In this document: piece after piece, positions 1 to 5,589 of the stretch
Numbering within the stretch: position 1 is the stretch's first letter
Layout of the letters: every line of letters begins with the position of its first letter
Source: Candidatus Delongbacteria bacterium
GTDB taxonomy: Bacteria > Delongbacteria > UBA4055
Direction of reading: 5' to 3'
DNA: 7,780 bases
Assembly (NCBI GenBank): GCA_027858795.1
Contig: JAQICF010000149.1
Span: 1-7,780 of the forward strand
Made by a program: the position numbers and the translations under genes
Notes under the pieces: generated by a model
What the model was told of the DNA's origin: nothing
What the model saw: only the letters and a program-made list of their open reading frames with translations
Database searches by the model: none

Positions 1-1542
1 GGTAACTGGGCGATCCTGATCAGAAAATATACACATATAGGTTATATCACAGAAGCTTTCAGAAAGATGGAGATACCTTATACTCTTATTTTAAAAAGAG
101 ATCTCTTCGTACTTAATGAGGTTATGGAGTTCATCAATATACTTAAAGTAGGAATGGGAGTAATAAAGCAATCTGAGATTGAATTCATTGATAATGCCGA
201 GAAAATATTTGAAGATATTACCGATACAGATGATATCTCATCAATGATCTACAAGATATTCTATAGTAAAACTTATAAGGATCATCTATATGGATTTGAA
301 GATGCTGAGACAAAGTTAGGTAACATTGAAATCTTGATCTCAAACTTGATGGCTCTTTTAACTGATGCTGGTAGTGATAAAGAGAAATTCCTGACTGATA
401 TGGATATCAATATAGAAAATAATTCAGCTGGAGTTGTTGTTCATAATCCAAGGGCTGTGACTATTATGACAGTTCATAGTGCAAAAGGATTGGAGTTCGA
501 TAATTTGATCCTGGCAAATATAGATGAATATGATAATAATATGACGGGTCTGTTCAATTATCTTAATCTTTGGGATGGTAAGCAAAATTATGTTGATTTT
601 TCTATGTCTGGATACAAAAGTGTTACTGGTGAATCTCAAGGAAATTTCTTTCTGAATGAATATATTAAGTTTAAGAATAAAGAATTTACGGATAGAGAGA
701 AAGCCAATCTTCTTTATGTTGCTATGACCAGAGCTAAGAAGTCACTTTCGGTGATTATTTCTACAAAGAAAAAAGAGCATGGAGCTTCTGATGGTTCAAA
801 GACTATCGGTTGGGCAAAGTATTTGAAAGACTATGGAGAGGCGCAAGATAACTTAATTGATTATTTTAAATTTCATCAGCTTCCTGTTACTGATTTTGAT
901 TTAACGCCGTTTATTGATCCTAAAAACAATAATAAAAAGCCTTTTAATATCAGTGTTGAACATGAGCATGAGATTCCTTTTGAATTTAGTAAGGATATTG
1001 AATCAGCTACGAGTATTGCGCATAAAGATGATGAACCTTCACATGAGACCGGTAATAGTATCGCTATTGATACGGGTAATTTTGTTCATTTGTTTTTGAG
1101 TAAAGAGATTAATTATATTTTTGATGCTGATTACGATCTTAAAGCTAAGTTGAAGGAGTTTAAGAAGTTAGATTCTGCTTCTCAGGGAGTTAGCCTTAAG
1201 ACTGTTGGATCGATGCTTGAGAATGTTCGTTCTGATGTGAAGTTCAAGAATGCTGTCTTAGGTGGGAAACTTTTATGTGAGAAGAATATTGTTCAAGTTT
1301 CAGATGGGAAGAAATTACAGGGTTATATTGATCTTGTGATTGTCTGTGATGATAAGGTTATTGTGCTTGATTATAAGACTTATATGAAGAATTTCCCTGA
1401 TGATGAATTGCTTAAAAAATACCAGGTTCAGATTGATATTTATGCTGATGCGCTGGCTAAGATCTATCCTGAGAAGACGGTTGAGAAGTATTTGTATTTT
1501 GTGGGGAAGGGGGAAGCGGAATTGCGGGTGTTAGATTTTTAG
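1..1542 (+). CDS. UvrD-family helicase/RecB-type nuclease (AddA/RecB class), 5'-partial
   Basis: The frame is open from base 1, so the gene starts upstream of the window; about 513 C-terminal residues are visible. The beginning (GNWAILIRKY...EIPYTL) matches the UvrD motif IV region. Motif V is TVHSAKGLEFDNLILA (visible residues 157-172). Motif VI is ANLLYVAMTRAK (235-246). The C-terminal ~180 residues form a RecB/AddA-type PD-(D/E)XK nuclease: GNFVH with H363, GYIDLVIV with D444, VLDYKT with D457 and K459, and the QxxxY element in YQVQIDIYADAL. All expected catalytic positions are present, so the nuclease should be active. Family knowledge: such proteins are the helicase/nuclease subunit of RecBCD/AddAB-like complexes, which process double-strand breaks and degrade linear foreign DNA. 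AddA versus RecB cannot be settled without the N-terminus. It is less AT-rich than the genes to its right and probably marks the core-genome side. The ATG at base 67 is internal, not the start. Confidence 0.9.
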   Translation, partial: GNWAILIRKYTHIGYITEAFRKMEIPYTLILKRDLFVLNEVMEFINILKVGMGVIKQSEIEFIDNAEKIFEDITDTDDISSMIYKIFYSKTYKDHLYGFEDAETKLGNIEILISNLMALLTDAGSDKEKFLTDMDINIENNSAGVVVHNPRAVTIMTVHSAKGLEFDNLILANIDEYDNNMTGLFNYLNLWDGKQNYVDFSMSGYKSVTGESQGNFFLNEYIKFKNKEFTDREKANLLYVAMTRAKKSLSVIISTKKKEHGASDGSKTIGWAKYLKDYGEAQDNLIDYFKFHQLPVTDFDLTPFIDPKNNNKKPFNISVEHEHEIPFEFSKDIESATSIAHKDDEPSHETGNSIAIDTGNFVHLFLSKEINYIFDADYDLKAKLKEFKKLDSASQGVSLKTVGSMLENVRSDVKFKNAVLGGKLLCEKNIVQVSDGKKLQGYIDLVIVCDDKVIVLDYKTYMKNFPDDELLKKYQVQIDIYADALAKIYPEKTVEKYLYFVGKGEAELRVLDF

Positions 1543-1548
1543 GATTTA

Positions 1549-1580
1549 GGGCGTTATAAATAACGCCCGTACATTGTTTT
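1549..1580 (+). terminator. Hairpin after the helicase-nuclease gene
   Basis: A perfect 8-bp stem (GGGCGTTA / TAACGCCC, 1549-1556 and 1561-1568) with a TAAA loop lies 6 bases after the stop codon. The T-rich stretch (TTGTTTT) follows only after a gap of about 5 bases. It is therefore either an imperfect rho-independent terminator or a stabilising 3' hairpin. Its position supports ending transcription of the upstream gene before the YhcG-like gene. Confidence 0.55.
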
Positions 1581-1683
1581 ATAAATATTCAAAATAAATA
1601 TCAAAAGGTCACTATATGACACTGTGCCATGTTTATATTCCATTAGTATACAAGAATAGCAATGATTTTGTGGAATAAAAAGA

Positions 1684-2763
1684 ATGAGGAAATGGATGAA
1701 GGAAGTTGTAAAAACGGATAAAAAATATACTATATGGCTTAAAGATCTGAAAAGCAGAGTTCGTTCTGTTCAAATAAAAGCTATGGTAAAGGTTAATACT
1801 GAAATGCTAAACTTTTATTGGGAACTTGGGATGGATATTGTTGAGAAGCAAAGTTCAACATCTTGGGGAGATGGTTTTTTAAAGCAGCTGAGTAGTGATT
1901 TAATGAAAGAATTCCCAAGTATAAAAGGTTTCTCAAAGAGGAATCTTGAGTTAGTACGTAAATGGTTTCTGTTTTATTCTACTATTAACACAATTGCGAA
2001 ACAAGCTGTTTCGCAATTGAAAACACAAAAAGTGCAACAAGCTGTTGCACTAATCACACAGGTTCCATGGGGGCATAATATAGCTATAATGAATAAATGC
2101 AAAAATATTAACGAAGCATTATTCTACATTAGTAGCATAATTAAAAATGGTTGGAGTCGAAGTATCCTTATTCATCAAATTGAAAGTGATTTGTATAAAC
2201 GAAAAGGTAAATCAATAAGTAACTTTGATCATACTCTGCCATCAGTTCAATCTGATTTGGCAAAAGAAACTTTGAAAAACCCCTATGTTTTTGATTTTTT
2301 AAATCTTAGAGAGAAGCATGATGAAAAGGAATTTGAAAACGAACTTCTAAATCAAGTTAGTAAATTTTTATTAGAATTGGGTGCAGGATTCTCTTTTATT
2401 GGTAGGCAATATAAATTAGAAGTAGGCGGTGATGAATTCTATATGGATTTACTATTTTATCATGTTAAATTACATTGTTATGTGGTTATTGAACTTAAAA
2501 CTACAAAATTCAAACCTGAATTCTCTGGGAAACTTAATTTCTACATTTCAGTAGTGGATGGAATTATAAAATCTAAGCAGGATAATCCTACGATTGGTAT
2601 TTTAATATGCAAATCGAAGAACAATACCGTGGTTGAATATTCCGTAAAAGATATCAATAAACCAATAGGTGTCAGTGAATACATTGTAACAAAAAAATTA
2701 CCAAATGAATTTAAATCTACTCTACCTACAATCAAAGAAATAGAGGATGAATTAAAAAAATAG
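1684..2763 (+). CDS. yhcG: YhcG/DUF1016-family PD-(D/E)XK nuclease
   Basis: This is a full-length member (359 aa) of the family named after E. coli YhcG. The N-terminal DUF1016 domain (about residues 14-185) shows the family signatures FSKRNLELVRKW (83-94), VPWGHN (127-132) and NGWSRSILIHQIE (155-167). The C-terminal YhcG nuclease domain (about 195-355) shows FDFLNL, ELGAGFSFIGRQY, and FYMDLLFYH followed by YVVIELK. This gives the PD-(D/E)XK residues D255, E270 and K272, and then GKLNFY and GILICKSKN. Nothing essential is missing. Family members are DNA nucleases often found in defence and mobile regions; the exact substrate is not established. The start may be Met5 (base 1696), which has GAGGA 5 bases upstream; the first ATG has only GGAA at 8 bases. 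Oddity: residues 103-124, just before VPWGHN, contain an imperfect 12-residue repeat (KQAVSQL / QQAVALI) encoded by two perfect palindromes. It stands alone between two terminator-like regions, so it is probably monocistronic. Confidence 0.93.
   Translation: MRKWMKEVVKTDKKYTIWLKDLKSRVRSVQIKAMVKVNTEMLNFYWELGMDIVEKQSSTSWGDGFLKQLSSDLMKEFPSIKGFSKRNLELVRKWFLFYSTINTIAKQAVSQLKTQKVQQAVALITQVPWGHNIAIMNKCKNINEALFYISSIIKNGWSRSILIHQIESDLYKRKGKSISNFDHTLPSVQSDLAKETLKNPYVFDFLNLREKHDEKEFENELLNQVSKFLLELGAGFSFIGRQYKLEVGGDEFYMDLLFYHVKLHCYVVIELKTTKFKPEFSGKLNFYISVVDGIIKSKQDNPTIGILICKSKNNTVVEYSVKDINKPIGVSEYIVTKKLPNEFKSTLPTIKEIEDELKK
1991..2019. repeat. Perfect 13-bp palindrome inside the YhcG-like gene
   Basis: CAATTGCGAAACA (1991-2003) is exactly complementary to TGTTTCGCAATTG (2007-2019), with loop AGC. 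It lies in frame and encodes part of TIAKQAVSQL. It shares the central 11 bases AACAAGCTGTT with the second palindrome, whose core starts 36 bases further on. Confidence 0.95.
2031..2051. repeat. Perfect 9-bp palindrome inside the YhcG-like gene
   Basis: AGTGCAACA (2031-2039) is exactly complementary to TGTTGCACT (2043-2051), with the same AGC loop as the first palindrome. The arms outside the shared core differ from those of the first one, yet each is perfectly self-complementary. It encodes most of VQQAVAL in the same frame phase (CAA GCT GTT = QAV). Confidence 0.95.
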
Positions 2764-2865
2764 TGAGAAGTGGGGTGGATTGATATATGCTTAGTTTGTC
2801 ATTATCTCTACACTGTGGAGACAATTGAGTTGATAGTTGAGGAAAGAAAAGAATTGTATGGATAA

Positions 2866-2976
2866 TCAAACTTTAATTATGGTAAATTCGCCACAATTAA
2901 AATTCAAATGGAGCTTCGTTAAAAGATTTAGCGCAACTATAGTTTGCTCTCGTGTCCATAGATTTTGTTTTCCCAT
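2866..2976 (-). pseudogene. 5' remnant of an HNH restriction endonuclease-type gene
   Basis: The ATG at 2976 overlaps the stop of the small upstream gene as TAATG, the usual sign of translational coupling. The 36-codon ORF begins MGKQNLWTREQTIVALNL. This resembles the N-terminus of a large group of HNH-type restriction endonucleases (pattern: WTREE, then ALNLY, then K-I/L-PFG). After ALNL the match continues only weakly in frame (LTKLHLN). Adding one base near 2914 would give KLPFEF, close to the family's KxPFGK, but that frame also stops at once. The rest of the gene (the HNH domain) is absent, and the end of the YhcG-like gene lies about 100 bases beyond. I read it as a frameshifted and truncated relic. 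The identification rests on about 20 residues, so it is moderate. Confidence 0.5.
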
Positions 2977-3182
2977 TATCTTACTCTCTTAATTTCGAGG
3001 TGTGAAACAGAATAATCACTTAAAATTTCGTCCAAAAATTCTTTTGTAAAATCACTATCACCAAGTAATATTTGAGAAAACACCTCTGTTCTGTCATCAG
3101 GTGTTAACAAATTCAACTTTTCATCATCTCGAAAGAAAGTCATAAAATCTTCACGTGTCATATTTTGGCATTCATTTCTCAT
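2976..3182 (-). CDS. Small acidic protein, unknown function, coupled to HNH remnant
   Basis: This is a 68-residue ORF starting MRNECQNMTREDFMTFF. It is rich in Asp and Glu (RDDEK, TPDDRTE, GDSDFTKEFLDEILSDYS) and has no membrane segment or recognisable motif. An ATG two codons earlier (3188) is in frame, but GAGG at 3190-3193 lies 7 bases before the 3182 ATG and only 1 base before 3188, so 3182 is preferred. Its stop overlaps the start of the HNH-type remnant (TAATG), which implies a former two-gene operon, and a sigma70-like promoter candidate lies upstream. With its partner decayed, it may be a leftover. It could have been a small regulator or accessory subunit of the lost nuclease, but no sequence evidence decides this. 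Confidence 0.6.
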   Translation of the reverse strand: MRNECQNMTREDFMTFFRDDEKLNLLTPDDRTEVFSQILLGDSDFTKEFLDEILSDYSVSHLEIKRVR

Positions 3183-3218
3183 AAACATACCTCATATAAA
3201 TATTTAAACAAGCATTTT

Positions 3219-3247
3219 AATTTACCATAAAGCAGCAATATTTTCAA
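3219..3247 (-). promoter_or_regulatory. Candidate sigma70-type promoter for the small acidic gene
   Basis: Read on the minus strand, TTGAAA (3247-3242) is followed after 17 bases by TAAATT (3224-3219). The -35 box matches 5 of 6 and the -10 box 4 of 6 consensus positions. It lies about 37 bases before the 3182 start. In such AT-rich DNA chance matches are common. Confidence 0.3.
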
Positions 3248-3320
3248 TAATATTATTAATTTTAATTGATAATCATTACTTTGCTCTTGATTTTGATTTC
3301 TTTTTCAAAATTGAAGGAGT

Positions 3321-3349
3321 AAAAAAAAAGCCACCTTTTCAGATGGCTT
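3321..3349 (-). terminator. Strong leftward rho-independent terminator
   Basis: On the minus strand a 9-bp stem (AAGCCATCT / AGGTGGCTT, one G-U pair) closes a GAAA tetraloop and runs straight into nine T residues. The stem occupies plus bases 3328-3349 and the T-run 3321-3329. On the plus strand one pair becomes a C-A mismatch and there is no T-run, so it works leftward. No gene ends just to its right; the nearest leftward gene is the HTH gene 300 bases away. Confidence 0.75.
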
Positions 3350-3386
3350 ATATATTTATGAGAAGTATCGTGAGACTATCAATGAG

Positions 3387-3463
3387 ATGAAAAAGAATGT
3401 AAATCCGACTTTTACGAACGGATGCCGGATTATGCGGATTTTTAATGATGAGTGTGTAGGGGG
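3387..3463 (+). repeat. Dispersed repeat, copy A
   Basis: This stretch shares about 56 of 66 aligned bases with copy B, in the same orientation. Both begin ATGAAAAAGAATGT and contain the pair ATGCCGGATT and TGCGGATTTTT followed by ATGATGAG. Both then reach a TAG and a G-run (five G here). A 2-base length difference in the middle breaks any common reading frame, so the conserved thing is DNA or RNA, not protein. A weak hairpin (GTAAA / TTTAC) sits where copy B has a strong one. Confidence 0.75.
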
Positions 3464-3523
3464 TAAATCGTATATCTTTCTTTGTGAAAATCTTTTTTAG
3501 CATTATAATATTGTAATTAATTG

Positions 3524-3550
3524 AAAACCCAGGTGATTTATCTGGGTTTT
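3524..3550. terminator. Bidirectional hairpin terminator downstream of the HTH gene
   Basis: AAAACCCAG (3524-3532) pairs with CTGGGTTTT (3542-3550) around a 9-base loop. The A-rich left arm and T-rich right arm let it serve either strand: rightward it is followed by CCTTT, leftward by CAATTAATT. Its most likely role is to end the leftward transcript of the HTH gene, whose stop is about 105 bases away. Confidence 0.6.
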
Positions 3551-3654
3551 CCTTTGAGTGTGTTACATGTTAGTTTATGCTGTCAACATTAACTGATTAT
3601 TTAAATCTTTATAAAATATATTCTTTCGGTATTGCTTCTGCTTATATACTCATT

Positions 3655-3891
3655 CTAGCTCCATTTATTCAAACATTTTTCATACTCCATTTCAATTTCA
3701 TCTTGGGTAATGCAAACTCCACTCTTAACAAACTCATCCAGATCATTGATATCAAAATATATCCTTGATCCGTTAGGTTTGTAATATTTTATCATCCTCT
3801 TCGTTCCAGTTTTTTTGTATAATGTGGATTTGCTAAGACTAAGGTATTCTGCGGCTTCATTCAAAGTGATCCATCTATTTTCATTCTTCAT
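3655..3891 (-). CDS. Excisionase/AlpA-type helix-turn-helix protein
   Basis: A 78-residue protein with the MerR-like winged HTH of the excisionase/HTH_17 group: WITLNEAAEYLSLSKSTLYK (residues 7-26) forms the recognition helices. The wing follows (KYYKPNGSRIYFDINDLDEF, 35-54), and then a short acidic tail (TQDEIEMEYEKCL). Length and layout are normal for the family. The start is supported by AAGGA 6 bases upstream. Such proteins bind DNA as excisionases or AlpA-type activators of integrases and satellite genes. The usual partner, a tyrosine recombinase, is not present in the window. The Toprim gene lies upstream on the same strand but is separated by a strong terminator, so this gene probably has its own promoter; a TATAAT sits at 3963-3958 on the minus strand, without a good -35. 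Excisionase versus transcriptional regulator cannot be told from sequence alone. Confidence 0.85.
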   Translation of the reverse strand: MKNENRWITLNEAAEYLSLSKSTLYKKTGTKRMIKYYKPNGSRIYFDINDLDEFVKSGVCITQDEIEMEYEKCLNKWS

Positions 3892-3960
3892 TCTTGATCC
3901 TTATTTTTTAATTTGTTTTCGGTATTTACATTTAAATTATCCATTAACTTTTATAAAATT

Positions 3961-3988
3961 ATAAAAAGACCAATTTTTATTGGTCTTT
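3961..3988 (-). terminator. Rho-independent terminator of the Toprim gene
   Basis: A perfect 10-bp stem (AAAGACCAAT / ATTGGTCTTT, plus bases 3965-3974 and 3979-3988) has a 4-base loop. On the minus strand it ends in TCTTTTTAT. It lies 21 bases after the Toprim gene stop and separates that gene from the HTH gene. Confidence 0.82.
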
Positions 3989-4008
3989 CTATATAATTCC
4001 TTATTTTC

Positions 4009-4701
4009 TTATATGATTTCTGCATAAATAAGGTTATTCTTTGGAAAATTCATCAAAGAATCAGTAATATTATTACCATTCAATGCAATAAAGTTCTTCT
4101 TATGTGTATTTGAATGATACCTAAGTGATTCTATTACCTCATCAAATACAATAACTTCTTCATCTGTAGAAAATTTGCCAACAAACATAGATTTAGACAT
4201 ATTGTATAATCCATAACTATCTACTAATTTTCCGGTTTTGTTTGACAATATCTTTTTAATAAAATATACTGGTTTATTATTCTCAAATATTGGTATGATA
4301 ATTGAGTTATCTTCTACGAAAGTTAAATATAGATTTGATTTTTTTAAGATTGGAGTGAACAATCCAAAATTTGTTTTTTTCTCATCGAATAATCTGCAAA
4401 AGAATCTATTTAATTCCATAGATTTTCTGTCTATCCACTTTATTCCGAATTCATCGATTGTGTCGTTTGATATTCCGATTTGATTTAATTTTTCTCTACC
4501 ACTGTCAGTTATCGTTAAAATATTCAATAACATTGTGTAGACTTTTGTCCTAATACCAATCTCATCAGAACTTTGTTCTCCGTGTAATTCTTCAATAGAA
4601 TTACTTCCTTTCGTTGTTGCAATCTTCATTTGGTTTTCCTCTTTCAAATTTGTGTTAATCCCATCAATTTGATGAGAATGAGTTTTGATTCTATTTTTCA
4701 T
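4009..4701 (-). CDS. DnaG/Toprim-like primase-related protein, possibly inactive
   Basis: This is 230 residues from the ATG at 4701, chosen because AAGGAGGTT ends just before it; the in-frame ATG at 4752 has no such site. After a polar N-terminus (1-50) comes a helical module VYTMLLNILTITDSGREKL (54-72) with GISNDTIDEFGI. This resembles the segment preceding the Toprim domain in plasmid and phage primase-like proteins. A Toprim-like part follows: SIIIPIF (133-139), GKLVDSYGL, EEVIVFDEVIESLRY (181-195) and FIALNGNNIT (204-213). The first Toprim motif, normally EGxxD, reads DEVIE here, and the protein ends at LIYAEII, just where the DxD motif should come. There is no zinc finger. So the metal site looks degenerate and the protein may bind nucleic acid without catalysis, or be a shortened relic. 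It is divergent from the 208-residue gene, with 238 bases between the starts. Confidence 0.65.
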   Translation of the reverse strand: MKNRIKTHSHQIDGINTNLKEENQMKIATTKGSNSIEELHGEQSSDEIGIRTKVYTMLLNILTITDSGREKLNQIGISNDTIDEFGIKWIDRKSMELNRFFCRLFDEKKTNFGLFTPILKKSNLYLTFVEDNSIIIPIFENNKPVYFIKKILSNKTGKLVDSYGLYNMSKSMFVGKFSTDEEVIVFDEVIESLRYHSNTHKKNFIALNGNNITDSLMNFPKNNLIYAEII

Positions 4702-4703
4702 AG

Positions 4704-4712
4704 AACCTCCTT
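4704..4712 (-). promoter_or_regulatory. Strong ribosome binding site deciding the Toprim gene start
   Basis: AAGGAGGTT on the minus strand ends 2 bases before the ATG at 4701 (GGAGG core 4 bases away). It is the best anti-16S match in the window and places the start 17 codons inside the longest possible frame. Confidence 0.8.
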
Positions 4713-4887
4713 GTTTGTTTATTCGTAATATTTTCAGATAGTTGGTTTGCACTTACTTTCTATCCACACTTATATTTATACTTACATAGTCAGAAAAAAT
4801 TAGCTATGTGTTACTAATATATTAAAATAAAGAAAATGGTATATCCCATAATAAATGATATATATATTGATAAAACGCAATAAAATG

Positions 4888-4916
4888 TTGTTATTAATAT
4901 AAAATTATCTTATATA
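4888..4916 (+). promoter_or_regulatory. Candidate promoter of the 208-residue gene
   Basis: TTGTTA (4888-4893) is followed after 17 bases by TATATA (4911-4916), 24 bases before the ATG. Both boxes match consensus at 4 of 6 positions. The whole divergent spacer 4713-4939 is extremely AT-rich, so other promoters here are equally possible, including one for the Toprim gene. Confidence 0.3.
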
Positions 4917-4939
4917 TAACATAAAATTTAGGAGTAAAT

Positions 4940-5566
4940 ATGGATATGTCAGATTATAAGGATATGCTAACAGAGCAAATATTTCAAAGATTTGGGATTC
5001 ATTTTACAAATTCGAATTCAAATCCAAAATTTATTAATTTATTGTATGCTTCACTTGACCTTAAATTCCTAATAGAAATTCTTATGGAAACATACTACTA
5101 CATGATCAGAGATTTTATTCCAGAACGAAAGAATGGTATTAAGTTTAATGAGATGAATAATGTAGAATATATTTGCAAAAAAAAGGAACTGGTTGTTCCA
5201 GCTATTCAGTTCTACAGGAGATTAGGTGAAATAAATGGTGATACACATTTAGATCGACTGAAGATATTCAAAGAAGATGAAATAGTTAAGATGTTTTCAC
5301 TTTATAAGAAGTTAATCAGATATATTAGGTATCCAATAGAAAATAAATATACAAAAGATGAACTAATAAGAAATAGGAATAATCTTAAAGAAATAATATT
5401 TAACCTATCCGCTCTTCTAATTAGGGGTCAGTCTTCTAAAGTATACAATGTATTTGTATCAAAAAAAGATATTCCAAAATTAAAGAACAACCAGTATAAG
5501 ATTTTTGATGATTTTAGGTACGGTAAATTGAATGAGCAACAAATGATGACAGAATTAAGAAAATGA
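4940..5566 (+). CDS. Uncharacterised basic 208-residue protein
   Basis: I do not recognise this family. The start is well supported by AGGAG (4930-4934) 5 bases before ATG. The protein is Lys/Arg-rich and looks mostly helical: LKFLIEILMETYYYMIRDF (42-60), VVPAIQFYRRLGEI, EIVKMFSLYKKLIRYIRY and ELIRNRNNLKEIIFNLSALL, ending ELRK. No signal peptide, membrane segment, Walker motif, RxxxxH HEPN motif or obvious nuclease triad is visible. It is divergent from the Toprim gene and convergent with the SF2 helicase. Its stop codon lies inside the first bases of repeat copy B. The gene's good leader and lack of internal stops say it is real. It could be a nucleic-acid-binding cargo protein of the surrounding element, but that is a guess from charge and context. 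Confidence 0.75.
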   Translation: MDMSDYKDMLTEQIFQRFGIHFTNSNSNPKFINLLYASLDLKFLIEILMETYYYMIRDFIPERKNGIKFNEMNNVEYICKKKELVVPAIQFYRRLGEINGDTHLDRLKIFKEDEIVKMFSLYKKLIRYIRYPIENKYTKDELIRNRNNLKEIIFNLSALLIRGQSSKVYNVFVSKKDIPKLKNNQYKIFDDFRYGKLNEQQMMTELRK

Positions 5567-5589
5567 AAAAGAATGTTGATCCAACATTC
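5559..5589 (-). terminator. Leftward terminator of the SF2 helicase, within repeat copy B
   Basis: A perfect 8-bp hairpin (GAATGTTG / CAACATTC, plus bases 5571-5578 and 5582-5589, 3-base loop) is followed on the minus strand by TTTTTCATTTTC. It lies about 57 bases after the helicase stop. On the plus strand there is no T-run, so the convergent 208-residue gene lacks an obvious terminator here. Confidence 0.65.

Larger units (their letters stand above)
3189..3654. other. Gene-free stretch with promoter candidate, two terminators and a repeat
   Basis: No convincing gene lies here on either strand. Going rightward it holds the promoter candidate, a strong leftward terminator (3321-3349), repeat copy A (3387-3463), a hairpin usable in both directions (3524-3550) and a short broken reading frame after the HTH gene (3575-3653). 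The plus-strand frame around 3351-3390 reads YIYEKYRETINEM and could be a gene-tail relic, but it has no start and no recognisable homologue. Confidence 0.6.

Noticed and set aside
1600..1625. GTCA...TGAC inverted repeat before the YhcG-like gene as an operator
   Set aside because: The arms are only 4 bp and there is no second copy; too weak.
2805..2821. 7-bp hairpin TCTCTAC-ACT-GTGGAGA after the YhcG-like gene
   Set aside because: It has a G-U pair and no T-run on either strand, so it is not a supportable terminator.
2858..2995. Plus-strand 45-codon ORF (MDNQTLIMVNSPQ...) with GAGGA upstream
   Set aside because: It is antisense to the WTRE-type remnant and the end of the small acidic gene, its ribosome site is about 14 bases away, and the minus-strand reading makes better biological sense.
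3577..3768. Plus-strand ORF of 63 codons
   Set aside because: It has no ribosome site and lies largely antisense to the convincing HTH gene.
3950..3965. Palindrome TTTATAA-AA-TTATAAA upstream of the HTH gene as an operator
   Set aside because: It consists only of A and T in very AT-rich DNA and overlaps the terminator T-tract; chance is a sufficient explanation.
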